Of a stretch of 64,000 nucleotides of DNA, positions 8,356 to 17,231 are shown in pieces. Below the pieces are notes generated by a model. That model had not been told where the DNA came from. It worked only from the letters and a program-made list of their open reading frames with translations, and made no database searches. This stretch comes from Nocardioides coralli (GTDB lineage: Bacteria > Actinomycetota > Actinomycetes > Propionibacteriales > Nocardioidaceae), in contig NZ_CP082273.1 in assembly GCF_019880385.1 (NCBI RefSeq), positions 1,364,001 through 1,428,000 on the forward strand, read 5' to 3'. The first letter of the stretch is position 1; each line of letters begins with the position of its first letter. The translations under genes and the position numbers were made by a program.

Positions 8356-9287
8356 CAGATCCTGACCCCCGACCAGTCCTTGGTCTCGGCCCCGGCGAAG
8401 AACCGCCGGGTGACCGCCTCCGTCGCCAGTGCGCACGTGCGTTGCAGCCGTTCCATCTCCGCCGGCAGGTCGGCCAGCACGTCGGAGAGCGAGCGGTACT
8501 CCAGCTCGGCGCGGGTACGACCGAGCAGCCGCTGCGCGTCGTTGCTGATGCCGGCCCGCGAGCCCGACGCCTCGAGGTTGTCGAGACACTGCTCGGCCCG
8601 GTTGAGCGCGAACACCACCGACCGCGGGAACAACCGGTCGAGCAGCAGGAACTCCGCCGCGCCGCGCTCGGTCTCGAGCCCCTTGTAGGTGCGCAGGAAC
8701 GCCTCGTAGCCGCCGCAGGCGTGCAGCGTGCTCGTCCACGGCGCGCCGATGCCGCCGGCGAGGGCCGCGGTTGCGACCAGCCGCGAGGTCATGTCGGCCC
8801 GCTCGATGCTGCGGCCCAGCACCATGAACTGCCAGCCCTCGTCGCGGGTCATCGTCGCGTCGGCGGCGCCGTTGATCAGCGCCGCCCGGTCCCGCACCCA
8901 GCGGTAGGTGTTGTGGCCGCGCAGCATCCGGAACTGGCCGGAGGCCACGCCACGGTACGTCGTGTTGAGCGCCTCCCACATCGCCACCGAGAGCGTCTCG
9001 CGTGCCCGGCGGGCGCTCTCCCGGGCGGCCCCGAGCACGGCCGCCACCGAGGCGGGGGAGGTGCTGTCGTAGGCCAGCATCTCCAGCATCAACGCCGTGT
9101 CGACCGGGGTGTCGGCGGGTGCGGGCACCCCCATGATCGACAGCAGGTTGCGGCAGGTGACCTCCTCCTCGCCGGCGGAGTCCTCCATCAGCAGCTGCGT
9201 CTGGACGTCGAGGATCCGCGCGGTGTCCTCGGCACGCTCGACGTAGCGGCCGATCCAGAACATGGACTCGGCGATGCGGCTCAGCAC
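8355..9287 (-). CDS. Alpha-E domain protein
   Basis: A 310-residue, all-helical alpha-E (DUF403) protein. The family opening is clear: MLSRIAESMFWIGRYVERAE, followed by DTARILDVQ and the later RSIERADMTSRL segment, a second ER-A-D-like repeat. I start at GTG 9287, seven bases inside the end of the upstream ATP-grasp gene, because the conserved MLSRIAES begins there. It overlaps the downstream transglutaminase by four bases, so all three products are translationally coupled. Alpha-E proteins have no proven activity but nearly always accompany the circularly permuted ATP-grasp enzyme; a scaffold or catalytic-partner role is inferred. Confidence 0.92.
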   Translation of the reverse strand: MLSRIAESMFWIGRYVERAEDTARILDVQTQLLMEDSAGEEEVTCRNLLSIMGVPAPADTPVDTALMLEMLAYDSTSPASVAAVLGAARESARRARETLSVAMWEALNTTYRGVASGQFRMLRGHNTYRWVRDRAALINGAADATMTRDEGWQFMVLGRSIERADMTSRLVATAALAGGIGAPWTSTLHACGGYEAFLRTYKGLETERGAAEFLLLDRLFPRSVVFALNRAEQCLDNLEASGSRAGISNDAQRLLGRTRAELEYRSLSDVLADLPAEMERLQRTCALATEAVTRRFFAGAETKDWSGVRI

Positions 9288-10873
9288 GTCGCGACCTCCT
9301 CGTCGCCCGGGGTCGTCCGTTGCTGTTGCTGCTGTTGTTGCTGCTCGACGGTGCTGGTGAGGTCGTCCATCGCCGGGCCGGTGCTCTGGGGCGGCGCCAG
9401 GTGGTCCTGCTCGACGTGGTGGGGCCGGCTGCCGGAGCCCGTGCCGGCGAGGACCCAGGTGTCCTTGGAGCCACCACCGCGGGAGGAGTTCACGATCAGC
9501 TCGCCCTCGGCCAGCGCGACGCGGGTCAGGCCGCCGGGCAGCACCCACACCCGGTTGCCGTCGTTGACCGCGAACGGCCGGAGGTCGACGTGGCGCGGCC
9601 CGAGCCGGCCGTCGACGAACGTGGGCACGGTCGAGAGCTGCACGACCGGCTGGGCGATCCAGGCGCGGGGGTCCTCGAGCACCTTGGTCCGCAGCTCGTC
9701 GAGCTCCTTCTTGTCCGCACGCGGCCCGATCACGATGCCCTTGCCGCCGGAGCCGTCCACGGGCTTGAGCACGAGCTCGTCGAGGCGGTCCATGACCTCC
9801 TCGCGGGCGTCGGCGTCACCCACCCGCCAGGTGTCGACGTTGTTGAGGATCGGTTCCTCGGACAGGTAGTAGCGGATCAGGTCGGGGAGGTAGGTGTAGA
9901 CGAGCTTGTCGTCGGCGACGCCGTTGCCGACCGCGTTGGCGATGGTCACCTGACCGGCGCGCGCGGCGTCGATCAGGCCGGGACAGCCCAGCAGCGAGTC
10001 GCCGCGGAAGTGGACGGGGTCGAGGAACTCGTCGTCGACGCGGCGGTAGATCACGTGCACCGGCTCCAGGCCGTTGGTGGTGCGCATCATCAACCGACCG
10101 CGGCGGCACTCGAGGTCGCGGCCCTCGACCAGCTCGACGCCCATGGTGCGGGCGAGCAGGGCGTGCTCGAAGTAGGCGCCGTTGTAGACGCCCGGGGTCA
10201 GCACGGCGACGGTCGGGTCGGCGACACCGGCGGGAGCGGCGGCGCGGAGGGCGGCCAGCAGCCGCTGGGGGTACGACGCCACGGGCCGGATCCGGTGCTC
10301 GGCGAACGGCTCGGGCAGCGCGGAGGCGATCGCCCGCCGGTTGGTCATCACGTAGGACACCCCGGACGGGACGCGGACGTTGTCCTCGAGGACCCGGAAC
10401 TCGCCGGCGTTGTCGCGGATCAGGTCGATGCCGGACACGTGCACCCGCACGCCGTTGGCGGGACGGATCCCGGCGGAGGCCCGGTGGAAGTGGGAGGAGG
10501 TGGCGACGACGCTGCGCGGCACGACCCCGTCGAGGAAGACCTGCCCGGCGTCGTACACGTCCTCGAGGAAGCGCTCCAGGGTCCGCACCCGCTGCTGGAC
10601 GCCGTGCTCGATGGTCGACCAGGTCTCCATCTCGATGACGCGGGGGAGGATGTCGAGCGGGAAGGCCCGCTCCTCTCCGCCGATGTCGAACGTGACGCCC
10701 TGGTCGAGGTAGCTGGTCTGCAGCGACTCCAGCCGGCCTGCGAGCTCCGGGACGGTGACGTCGTGGAGGGAGGCGCGCAGCCGTTCGTACGGCGCCCGCA
10801 GCGATGGTCCGTCGAACATCTCGTCGAAGGCCGGACCGTCCGACCCCTGGTAGTCCTCGAACATGGCCGTCAT
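9281..10873 (-). CDS. Circularly permuted type 2 ATP-grasp protein with polyglutamine tail
   Basis: A 530-residue DUF404/DUF407 protein of the circularly permuted ATP-grasp class, predicted to activate a carboxylate with ATP and join it to an amine. Family blocks are obvious: FRVLEDNVRVPSGVSYVM, TPGVYNGAYFEHALLAR, AVGNGVADDKLVYTY and LVLKPVDGSGGKGIVIGP (the ATP-binding Lys and Gly loop). It is the first gene of the operon. ATG 10873 lies six bases after TAGGGT, so a leaderless transcript is likely. The C-terminal 40 residues are unconserved and include eight consecutive Gln (9320-9343) written with alternating CAA/CAG codons, an unusual low-complexity tail just before the overlap with the alpha-E gene. 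Confidence 0.93.
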   Translation of the reverse strand: MTAMFEDYQGSDGPAFDEMFDGPSLRAPYERLRASLHDVTVPELAGRLESLQTSYLDQGVTFDIGGEERAFPLDILPRVIEMETWSTIEHGVQQRVRTLERFLEDVYDAGQVFLDGVVPRSVVATSSHFHRASAGIRPANGVRVHVSGIDLIRDNAGEFRVLEDNVRVPSGVSYVMTNRRAIASALPEPFAEHRIRPVASYPQRLLAALRAAAPAGVADPTVAVLTPGVYNGAYFEHALLARTMGVELVEGRDLECRRGRLMMRTTNGLEPVHVIYRRVDDEFLDPVHFRGDSLLGCPGLIDAARAGQVTIANAVGNGVADDKLVYTYLPDLIRYYLSEEPILNNVDTWRVGDADAREEVMDRLDELVLKPVDGSGGKGIVIGPRADKKELDELRTKVLEDPRAWIAQPVVQLSTVPTFVDGRLGPRHVDLRPFAVNDGNRVWVLPGGLTRVALAEGELIVNSSRGGGSKDTWVLAGTGSGSRPHHVEQDHLAPPQSTGPAMDDLTSTVEQQQQQQQQRTTPGDEEVATC

Positions 10874-11027
10874 GCACCGACCCTAGCCGGGCGCGACGGA
10901 GGAGCGCGCGGCGTGGGTCGGTGGGTTGAGCAAGACCGCGACCGAGCCTGCGAGGTCACGACGGCGCGTCGAGACCCAGGCCCGTAGCGGCACCGTTCGG
11001 GGGCGCGCCGCCGGCCACTCGGGCCGG

Positions 11028-11564
11028 TCAGGATCTCCGCGCACGGACCCGCCACCACCACACGTGCGCGGTCGGCCCGGTGAGAGCCCCCAGCAGCAGC
11101 ACCGGCACGAACACTCCCGTGTGGGCGGCGATGGTGTCGGTGTAGTCCTCCCCGAGGCCTGCCGATCCCTCGACGGCGGCGATCACCAGCTGGACGCCGA
11201 CCGGCACCGAGAGTGCCAGCCCGGCCGCCCACGCGACGGGGCTCCTCAGCGGTCGACCACCCCGGCAGACGAGGGCGTAGGCCACGAGCAGCGCGAGGGC
11301 GCCGGCCAGCCCACCGGCCCAGCCCTCGACGGCATCACCGGCGGCGTCCGAGGACAGGTAGCGGACCTCGCCACCGGACGGGAGGCACGGTACGACGCGG
11401 TCGACCTCCCAGCCGAGCGCGGTCCCGACAGCCGCGTGGCCGAGCTCGTGGACGTTGCAGCTGCCCACCACCGCGAGGGGAAGGGTGAGCGCAAAGGCGA
11501 CCAGGGCGGTCAGGGCGACCAGCGGCCGGCGCAGGTCCGCCCACGTCCAGGGCCGCTCGGTCAC
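11028..11564 (-). CDS. M50-like integral membrane zinc metalloprotease
   Basis: A 178-residue protein with about four to five hydrophobic segments. The zinc motif HELGH sits at residues 39-43 at the edge of the first membrane helix, as in site-2-type proteases and the M50B-like family. A short loop with paired Cys (SCNVHE, and VPCLPSGGE) follows. The second M50 motif (NxxPxxxxDG) is not seen, as is usual for this short family, so proteolytic activity is plausible rather than certain. The gene ends the unit that starts with map (gap 15 bp) and is likely co-transcribed with it. Substrate unknown. Confidence 0.75.
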   Translation of the reverse strand: MTERPWTWADLRRPLVALTALVAFALTLPLAVVGSCNVHELGHAAVGTALGWEVDRVVPCLPSGGEVRYLSSDAAGDAVEGWAGGLAGALALLVAYALVCRGGRPLRSPVAWAAGLALSVPVGVQLVIAAVEGSAGLGEDYTDTIAAHTGVFVPVLLLGALTGPTAHVWWWRVRARRS

Positions 11565-11579
11565 GTCGGGGGCCGATGG

Positions 11580-12437
11580 CTACGGCTGGGTGAGGACCTC
11601 GGCGCCGGACTCGGTCACCAGCAGCGTGTGCTCGAACTGGGCGCTGCGGCGGCGGTCGCGGGTGACGACGGTCCAGCCGTCGTCCCACATCTCCCACTCG
11701 TGGGTGCCGAGGTTGAGCATCGGCTCGATGGTGAAGGTCATGCCGACCTCGATGACGTCGTCGAAGCGCGGGTCGTCGTAGTGGGGGACGACGAGGCCGG
11801 AGTGGAAGGCGGTGCCGATGCCGTGGCCGGTGAACTCGCGCACCACCCCGTAGCCGAACCGGCGGGCGTAGCTCTCGATCACCCGGCCGATGACGTTGAT
11901 GGCGCGGCCGGGCCGGACCGCCTTGATGCCGCGGTCGAGGGCCTCGCGGGTGCGCTCGACGAGCAGCCGCGACTCCTCGTCGACGTCACCGGCCAGGAAG
12001 GTGGCGTTGGTGTCGCCGTGGACGCCGTCGAGGTAGGCGGTGATGTCGATGTTGACGATGTCGCCGTCCTCGACCCGCCGGTCGTCGGGGATGCCGTGGC
12101 AGATGACCTCGTTGACGCTGGAGCACAGCGACTTGGGGAAGCCCTTGTAGCCCAGCGTCGAGGGGTAGGCCCCGTGGTCGCAGAGGAACTCGTGGCCGAT
12201 CCGGTCGAGCTCGTCGGTGGTGATGCCCGGCGCGACGTGCGAGCCGACGAGGTCGCGCGCCTGGGCGGCCAGCCGGCCGGCGACCCGCATCCGCTCGATC
12301 GTCTCGGCGTCCTTGACCTCGCTCCCGGCGTACTCCTCCGGCATGGGCTGGTCGACGTACTCGGGCTGCACGATGCTCGCCGGGACCGGACGGCGCGCGG
12401 AGACCACGCCGGGGGCGATGGGGGCTGCGAGAGGCAT
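11580..12437 (-). CDS. map: Methionine aminopeptidase, type I
   Basis: A 285-residue enzyme that removes the initiator methionine from nascent proteins. The dinuclear metal site is complete: Asp residues in [19 protein letters not shown], His in [12 protein letters not shown], and Glu in FTIEPML and QFEHTLLV. The HGIP segment ([11 protein letters not shown]) that places the substrate His is present. A 40-residue N-terminal extension with PxxP-like stretches precedes the catalytic core, as in other actinobacterial type Ic enzymes that dock on the ribosome. The ATG at 12437 is six bases from TACACT, indicating a leaderless mRNA; its promoter overlaps that of the divergent small gene. Confidence 0.95.
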   Translation of the reverse strand: MPLAAPIAPGVVSARRPVPASIVQPEYVDQPMPEEYAGSEVKDAETIERMRVAGRLAAQARDLVGSHVAPGITTDELDRIGHEFLCDHGAYPSTLGYKGFPKSLCSSVNEVICHGIPDDRRVEDGDIVNIDITAYLDGVHGDTNATFLAGDVDEESRLLVERTREALDRGIKAVRPGRAINVIGRVIESYARRFGYGVVREFTGHGIGTAFHSGLVVPHYDDPRFDDVIEVGMTFTIEPMLNLGTHEWEMWDDGWTVVTRDRRRSAQFEHTLLVTESGAEVLTQP

Positions 12438-12460
12438 GGGGCGAGTGTAGTTTCCGGGGC
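12438..12460. promoter_or_regulatory. Overlapping divergent leaderless promoters of map and the 64-aa gene
   Basis: Only 23 bp separate the two start codons. On the minus strand TACACT (12444-12449) ends six bases before the map ATG; on the plus strand TAGTTT (12448-12453) ends seven bases before ATG 12461. The two -10 elements share bases 12448-12449 (TA/TA), so the same DNA melts for both directions and the two RNA polymerases must compete. This is read directly from the sequence; transcription has not been shown. Confidence 0.6.
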
Positions 12461-12655
12461 ATGGGTTCAGACGGCGCGGAGTACTGGTTCTGCCTCAAGC
12501 ACCACACCGTCGAGGGTGCCGACGGCTGCAAGAGCGCCGACCGGCTCGGCCCCTACGCCACCGAGGCGGAGGCGGCGCGGGCGCTCGACAAGGTCGAGGA
12601 GCGCAACGAGGAGTGGGACAACGACCCGAGGTGGAACGACGACCTCGAGGACTGA
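12461..12655 (+). CDS. Conserved small actinobacterial protein (64 aa)
   Basis: A short acidic protein with the conserved pattern [32 protein letters not shown] and a C-terminal [11 protein letters not shown] recall near-identical small proteins of about 60-75 residues across high-GC actinobacteria; the central [16 protein letters not shown] looks like a SPOR-like alpha/beta repeat. No function is known. Two conserved Cys and the HH pair could bind metal, but that is speculation. It begins seven bases after TAGTTT and is followed after 3 bp by the next gene. Confidence 0.82.
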   Translation: MGSDGAEYWFCLKHHTVEGADGCKSADRLGPYATEAEAARALDKVEERNEEWDNDPRWNDDLED

Positions 12656-12658
12656 GCG

Positions 12659-12943
12659 TTGAGCCTCCCCCCGACGCCCTCACGGCCCGCCAAGGCCTCA
12701 CCGTGGCCCTTCGCCGGGATGATCGGGATGGCGTGCGTGGCCTTCCTGATCGGAGCCAGCATCCTCGCGACGCCCTGGTACGTCGTGCTGGTGCTCAGCC
12801 TGGTCTGGGTGGCCGGCCTCGTGGTGGCCGTCCGCTGGTTCACCCCGCACCCCACATGGGTGCCGTGGCTGCCGGTCGGCATGACCGTCGTGTGGTTCGC
12901 GGTCGTGGCCGGCGGGGCCGCAGTCTTCGACTGGAACGGCTGA
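12659..12943 (+). CDS. Small membrane protein, three helices
   Basis: A 94-residue protein with a short Pro-rich N-terminus and three hydrophobic segments (around residues 17-37, 40-58 and 68-88). The start is a TTG three bases after the stop of the preceding gene, with the purine-rich end of that gene serving as ribosome site, so it is probably translationally coupled. No family is recognised. It converges on the sugar dehydrogenase gene (31-bp gap). The stop region carries a tandem CCCCGCCTCTGAC duplication (12944-12968). Confidence 0.65.
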   Translation: MSLPPTPSRPAKASPWPFAGMIGMACVAFLIGASILATPWYVVLVLSLVWVAGLVVAVRWFTPHPTWVPWLPVGMTVVWFAVVAGGAAVFDWNG

Positions 12944-12974
12944 CCCCGCCTCTGACCCCGCCTCTGACCAGGCC

Positions 12975-14207
12975 TCAGGGCTGCCGCGCCCGGACCCGCA
13001 GGATCGCGTCGGTGCCGCCGTCGTTGTCGGTGGTCACCAGCAGGTCGCCGTTCGGCGTCTGCGTCAGCGAGCGGAGCCGGCCCAGACGCCGTAGCGGCTT
13101 GGGGGTGCGGGTCCACTTGAGCTCACCCTTCGGCCCGAACTTCATGAAGACCACCCGGTTGGACTTGAGGGCCGCGACGGCGAGGGTTCCGTGGAGCTTG
13201 CCCCAGCGCCTGCCGTAGACCCACGTCGCCCCCGACGTGGCGAGCGTCGGGGTCCCGGAGCGCCACTTGGCCCCTCGCTGCTTGCCCGGGAGGCTGTGGT
13301 CGGTCATGGGGACGGTCTGGTTGTACCCCGGTACCGGGTGCCACCCGTAGTCGCCGCCCTTGCGGAGCAGGTTGACCTCGTCGTCGCGGTCCGGGCCGTG
13401 CTCGACGGACCAGACGGTGCCGTTGCGTCGCTGCGCCAGGCCCTGGACGTTGCGGTGTCCGAAGGTGTGGACGTAGCGCTGCCGCGTCCGCCGCGAGTCG
13501 ACGAAGGCGTTGGTGGGCCACGGCTTCCCGGTCATCCGGTTGAGCCGGAGCGTCTTGCCCGCGAAGGAGTTCTTGTTGCGGGGAGCGCTGCCGATGCCGG
13601 CATCGCCGGTGCTGACCATCAGCGACCCGTTGCGGGCGACCAGGAGCCGGCAACCGCCGTGGAAGCCGCGCGTCGACGTCGGGATGCCGGACAGCAGGGT
13701 CTCCACCCGGCGCGCCCGGTTCTCCGCGGCGTTGAGGCGCCAGGCGATCACCCGGATGTCGTGGCCGCCGCCCCGCTTCTCCCAGCCTGAGCAGGTGTAG
13801 AAGCGGCGGTTGTCCCGGAAGTCCGGGTCGACCTCCAGCGACATCAGTCCGGTCTCCCCCAGGACCCAGATCCGGGAGCTGGGGAACCGCACGGTGCGGC
13901 GGCTGCCGCCCGAGTAGGAGGAGAGGCGGGCGCGGTCCCGCTCGGTGACCAGCAGCGTGCCGCCCGGCAGGCGCTTCACGTCCCACGGGTTGTCGAGACC
14001 GGTCACCAGCCGGCGTACGCGCAGCCCGGGCATCGCCTTGGGCCGCGGGCTGGCCGTGGGGCCGGCGGAGGTGGAGGTGGCCGACGGGCTCGCCGCGGGC
14101 GAGGAGGAGTCGGCGGCCGCCGGGCGGCGGGGGGCTTCGTCGGCGGCGCAGGCGGGGGAGGCGGTGACGGTCAGCACGAGCGCCAGCGCGGGGAGGAGGG
14201 GACGCAT
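12975..14207 (-). CDS. Secreted PQQ-dependent sugar dehydrogenase-like beta-propeller
   Basis: A 410-residue exported protein: signal peptide MRPLLPALALVLTVTASPACA, a Ser/Thr/Pro-rich spacer (residues 25-57), then a six-bladed propeller of the soluble glucose/sorbosone dehydrogenase family. Hallmarks are GLDNPWDVKRLPGGTLLVTE at the start, SGWEKRGGGHDIRVIAWRLN, the GGCRL and TFGHRNVQGLA segments, and WSVEHGPDRDDEVNLL near the active site. Known members oxidise sugars with PQQ and Ca2+; whether this one does is untested. The SPACA segment might act as a lipobox but is atypical. ATG 14207 follows TACCGT by six bases, implying a leaderless mRNA divergent from the LVIVD gene. Confidence 0.87.
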   Translation of the reverse strand: MRPLLPALALVLTVTASPACAADEAPRRPAAADSSSPAASPSATSTSAGPTASPRPKAMPGLRVRRLVTGLDNPWDVKRLPGGTLLVTERDRARLSSYSGGSRRTVRFPSSRIWVLGETGLMSLEVDPDFRDNRRFYTCSGWEKRGGGHDIRVIAWRLNAAENRARRVETLLSGIPTSTRGFHGGCRLLVARNGSLMVSTGDAGIGSAPRNKNSFAGKTLRLNRMTGKPWPTNAFVDSRRTRQRYVHTFGHRNVQGLAQRRNGTVWSVEHGPDRDDEVNLLRKGGDYGWHPVPGYNQTVPMTDHSLPGKQRGAKWRSGTPTLATSGATWVYGRRWGKLHGTLAVAALKSNRVVFMKFGPKGELKWTRTPKPLRRLGRLRSLTQTPNGDLLVTTDNDGGTDAILRVRARQP

Positions 14208-14272
14208 GGCGGAACGGTAACCCCTGGCCGGGTGCGTCGTTGGTCACTGGACAGCGCCCACTCGGAGGTTCC

Positions 14273-15772
14273 ATGCCCACGAACGCCCTCGCACGCCTTG
14301 CCGCCGCATCAGTGCTCGCCAGCCTGGTGCTCGTCGCGCCACCGGCCTCCGGCCACGGTGACGGCGACGTCGCCACCAACACCCGCGGGATCGAGGTGGA
14401 GACGCAGGGCCAGGGCAAGCGGATGGAGTTCGTGGCCAACCTGCAGTACGACGAGACCGGCGGGGTCCAGAACGGCTCGGACATCGAGTTCGTGCGGCTC
14501 GGGCGCAAGGAGTACGCGCTGGCCGGGACGCTCCGCAAGGGCATGCAGATCATCGACATCACCAAGCCCCGCAACCCACGCAAGGTGGCCGTCTACGACT
14601 GCGCCATCAGCCAGGGCGACATCCAGGTCTGGCGGACCGGTGGCCGGGTGCTGGCCAGCTACACGGCCGACGGCACCGTGCGCGCCGAGGGCGCCCAGTC
14701 GCAGTGCGGCCGCGACCTGCAGCTCGAGCCCAGCGACGCCGGCACCGTGCTGGTCGACATCACCTCGCCCAGCAACCCGCAGTCGCTGAGCTTCCTGCCG
14801 GTCCCGCAGGGCTCCCACAACATGACGCTGCACCCGAGTGGCGACTACCTCTACAACTCCAACTCCGACCTCTACACCTCCGGCAAGGTCCCCAACGTCA
14901 CGATCTACGACGTCCGCAACCCGCTGGACCCCAAGAAGGTCGTCGACTACGAGCTGCCCTTCACCCCCGGGTCGCTCGGAACGGAGTCGCACGACATCAC
15001 CTTCGACAGCAGCGGTGACCGCGCGTACGTCGCCGCGCTGTCGCAGACCCTCGTGCTCGACACCTCCGACCCCCGCCGGCCGGAGCTGATCAGCAAGATC
15101 GTCGACCCGACCATCAACGTGGTGCACCAGTCCGACCCGTTCCGGGTGCAGCGCCCCAACGGCACCTGGCGCGAGCTGCTGATCATCACCGACGAGCGGG
15201 CCGGCGCGGCCGCGAGCGCCGAGTGCCCGGGCGGTGGCCTCCACGTCTACGACATCACCGGGAAGAAGGAGCAGTCGCCCGAGAAGCTCGGTGCCTGGTT
15301 CATCCCCGCGGCGCAGGTCCAGGCGGGCGCCACCTGCACCTCCCACGTGCTGCGCATCTACGAGCGCCAGAAGATGATGACGATCGCCTGGTACGCCCAG
15401 GGCGTCCGCGTGCTCGACATCGCCGGGCTCGCGACCTACCAGGGCTCGGCCACCGACATCGCCCTCGGTGACGGCATCGGCATGAAGGAGGTCGGCAACT
15501 ACGTCTTCGCCGACTCCGACGCGTGGTCGTTCAAGACCAACAAGATCCGCCGCGACGGCTCGTTCTTCGGCTACGCCAACGACCTGGTCCGCGGGTTCGA
15601 CGTGTTCCGCTTCAAGGGGCTGCAGGACCGCAAGGTCGCACCGCTGAAGCCGAAGGACGTCGCGCCGCGGAAGCAGTCGCAGCAGGCTCGCGCCCTCGCG
15701 CCGCTGGCGGTGCTGCTGCCGGCGATCGTGGTGGTCGGGCTGATCCGCCGCCGGCTGCGCCAGGACGGCTGA
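14273..15772 (+). CDS. Secreted LVIVD-repeat beta-propeller protein with C-terminal membrane anchor
   Basis: A 499-residue exported protein. ATG 14273 follows CGGAGG; a signal peptide is obvious (LARLAAASVLASLVLVAPPASG). The body consists of LVIVD-like repeats, for example GMQIIDITKPRNPRKVAVYD, TVLVDITSPSNPQSLSFL and TLVLDTSDPRRPELISK, and carries the family segment QGSHNMTLHPSGDYLY. The last 25 residues form a hydrophobic helix ending RRRLRQDG, with no LPxTG, so it is likely tethered to the membrane. Such proteins are common in actinobacteria; function is unknown, possibly binding or scaffolding at the cell surface. It faces the sugar dehydrogenase gene divergently and is followed by a strong hairpin. 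Confidence 0.82.
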   Translation: MPTNALARLAAASVLASLVLVAPPASGHGDGDVATNTRGIEVETQGQGKRMEFVANLQYDETGGVQNGSDIEFVRLGRKEYALAGTLRKGMQIIDITKPRNPRKVAVYDCAISQGDIQVWRTGGRVLASYTADGTVRAEGAQSQCGRDLQLEPSDAGTVLVDITSPSNPQSLSFLPVPQGSHNMTLHPSGDYLYNSNSDLYTSGKVPNVTIYDVRNPLDPKKVVDYELPFTPGSLGTESHDITFDSSGDRAYVAALSQTLVLDTSDPRRPELISKIVDPTINVVHQSDPFRVQRPNGTWRELLIITDERAGAAASAECPGGGLHVYDITGKKEQSPEKLGAWFIPAAQVQAGATCTSHVLRIYERQKMMTIAWYAQGVRVLDIAGLATYQGSATDIALGDGIGMKEVGNYVFADSDAWSFKTNKIRRDGSFFGYANDLVRGFDVFRFKGLQDRKVAPLKPKDVAPRKQSQQARALAPLAVLLPAIVVVGLIRRRLRQDG

Positions 15773-15782
15773 CCGCAGCCAA

Positions 15783-15827
15783 GACGTCAGGCGACCGCGT
15801 GCGTTGACGCGCGGTTCGCCTGACGTC
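15783..15827 (+). terminator. Hairpin terminator after the LVIVD gene
   Basis: GACGTCAGGCGACCGCG (15783-15799) pairs with CGCGGTTCGCCTGACGTC (15810-15827) leaving one bulged base and a 10-base loop. It starts 11 bp after the stop. There is no U-tract, as is usual in this GC class. Confidence 0.7.
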
Positions 15828-15835
15828 GTGACCTC

Positions 15836-16348
15836 GTGGTGGCCGACGAGCTCGTGCTGACGACGGAGCGCCTGCTCCTGCGACGCTGGCGGGAGTCGGA
15901 GGCAGCGCTCCGGCGGGAGCTGTGGACCGAACGCGATCCTCGGGTGCCGCCCGGCCGCCGCATCGCCGCCGACGGGAACCCGCCGGTCGCCAGCTTCGAG
16001 GCGGCCATCCGGGACGAGCAGTCGTCCGCCGTCGGCCTGCTGGCCGTCGAGCGCAGGTCCGACGGGGACGTGGTCGGCTACTGCGGCCTCGTCGACAGCG
16101 GACGCGGCGTGCAGGAGCCGGAGCTGGCCTTCGAGCTCCTCCGCTGGTCATGGGGACGCGGGTACGCCACGGAGGCTTCGTGGGCGGTGCTCGACTGGGC
16201 ACGCTCGGCGGGACACCGGCGACTGTGGGCCACCGTCTGGGAGTGGAACACCGCCTCCCGGCGGGTGCTGGCGAAGGTCGGGTTCACCGAGACCGAGCGC
16301 GAGGAGACGGGCCACGGCACGAACCTCGTGGCGACCCGGCGGCTCTGA
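15836..16348 (+). CDS. GNAT-family N-acetyltransferase (RimJ/RimL-like)
   Basis: A 170-residue acetyl-CoA-dependent acetyltransferase. The opening TERLLLRRWRESE is typical of the RimJ/RimL-type GNAT group, ELAFELLRWSWGRGYATEA contains the acetyl-CoA pyrophosphate loop (RGYATE), and VWEWNTASRRVLAKVGF is the C-terminal motif B. The substrate cannot be told from sequence. Two adjacent GTG codons (15836, 15839) are possible starts; no clear ribosome site separates them. The start sits just after the terminator hairpin of the preceding gene, so it must have its own promoter or be read through. Confidence 0.85.
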   Translation: MVADELVLTTERLLLRRWRESEAALRRELWTERDPRVPPGRRIAADGNPPVASFEAAIRDEQSSAVGLLAVERRSDGDVVGYCGLVDSGRGVQEPELAFELLRWSWGRGYATEASWAVLDWARSAGHRRLWATVWEWNTASRRVLAKVGFTETEREETGHGTNLVATRRL

Positions 16349-16376
16349 CCGCCGCCCGCCGCCTGGACCGCCAGCC

Positions 16377-17231
16377 TCAGAAGGTGTGCTCGGGGCCGGG
16401 GAACGTGCCGGCCTTCACGTCGTCGGCGTAGGCGCGGGCGGCCTCGAGCAGGACGCCGTGGACGTCGGCGTACTGCTTGACGAAGCGGGCCATCTTGCCG
16501 GTCCGCAGTCCAAAGGCGTCCTGCCAGACGAGCACCTGGCCGTCACAGTCCTTGCCGGCGCCGATGCCGATGGTGGGGATCTCGAGCTCCTTGGTGACCT
16601 GGCCGGCCACGTCGCCGGGCACCATCTCCATGACCACGGCGAAGGCGCCGGCGTCCTGGACGGCGCGGGCGTCGCGGAGCACGCGGTCGGCGGCGTCGCC
16701 ACGCCCCTGCACCCGGTAGCCGCCGAGGGCGTGCTCGCTCTGCGGGGTGAACCCGACGTGCGCCATCACCGGGATGCCGCCGCGGGTCAGCTTCTCGATC
16801 TGGGGCACCATCTCGACCCCGCCCTCGAGCTTGACGCAGTGGGCGCCGCCCTCCTTCATGAAGCGCACCGACGTCAGGTAGGCCTGCTCGGGCGAGGCCT
16901 GGTAGGACCCGAAGGGGAGGTCGCCGACGACGAGGCTGCGCTTCACCGAGCGTGACACCGCCCGGGTCAGCGGGATCAGCTCGTCGACGGTCACCGGCAG
17001 CGAGGTCTCGTTGCCGTAGACGTTGTTGCTGGCGCTGTCGCCGACCAGCAGCACGTCGATGCCGGCCTCGTCGAAGGTGGCCGCGGCGTACTGCTCGTAG
17101 GCGGTGAGCATCGTGAACTTCTCGCCGCGCTCCTTCATCTCACGGAGGTGGTGGGTGCGGACCCGCTTCACCGGCGTCGTCGCACCCTGCTGAGGACCGA
17201 TGCCGTAGGGCGCGGGCTGCTCGTCGCTCAT
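16377..17231 (-). CDS. panB: 3-methyl-2-oxobutanoate hydroxymethyltransferase (ketopantoate hydroxymethyltransferase)
   Basis: A 284-residue enzyme of pantothenate/CoA synthesis: transfers a one-carbon unit from methylenetetrahydrofolate to 2-oxoisovalerate. The TIM-barrel signatures are complete: [35 protein letters not shown] (Mg2+-binding Asp), [22 protein letters not shown] and [20 protein letters not shown]. The 20 residues before the core are not conserved. ATG 17231 follows TAGCCT by six bases, giving a leaderless mRNA. The rest of the pantothenate pathway is not in the window, so this copy stands alone, as panB does near glnA2/glnE in mycobacteria. Confidence 0.96.
   Translation of the reverse strand: MSDEQPAPYGIGPQQGATTPVKRVRTHHLREMKERGEKFTMLTAYEQYAAATFDEAGIDVLLVGDSASNNVYGNETSLPVTVDELIPLTRAVSRSVKRSLVVGDLPFGSYQASPEQAYLTSVRFMKEGGAHCVKLEGGVEMVPQIEKLTRGGIPVMAHVGFTPQSEHALGGYRVQGRGDAADRVLRDARAVQDAGAFAVVMEMVPGDVAGQVTKELEIPTIGIGAGKDCDGQVLVWQDAFGLRTGKMARFVKQYADVHGVLLEAARAYADDVKAGTFPGPEHTF

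Noticed and set aside
9320..10987. 555-codon plus-strand open frame opposite the ATP-grasp gene
   Set aside because: Mirror frame of a clearly conserved protein; no recognisable domain or start signal.
10926..12662. 578-codon plus-strand frame crossing the protease and map genes
   Set aside because: Spans two real minus-strand genes and a promoter; no conserved segments.
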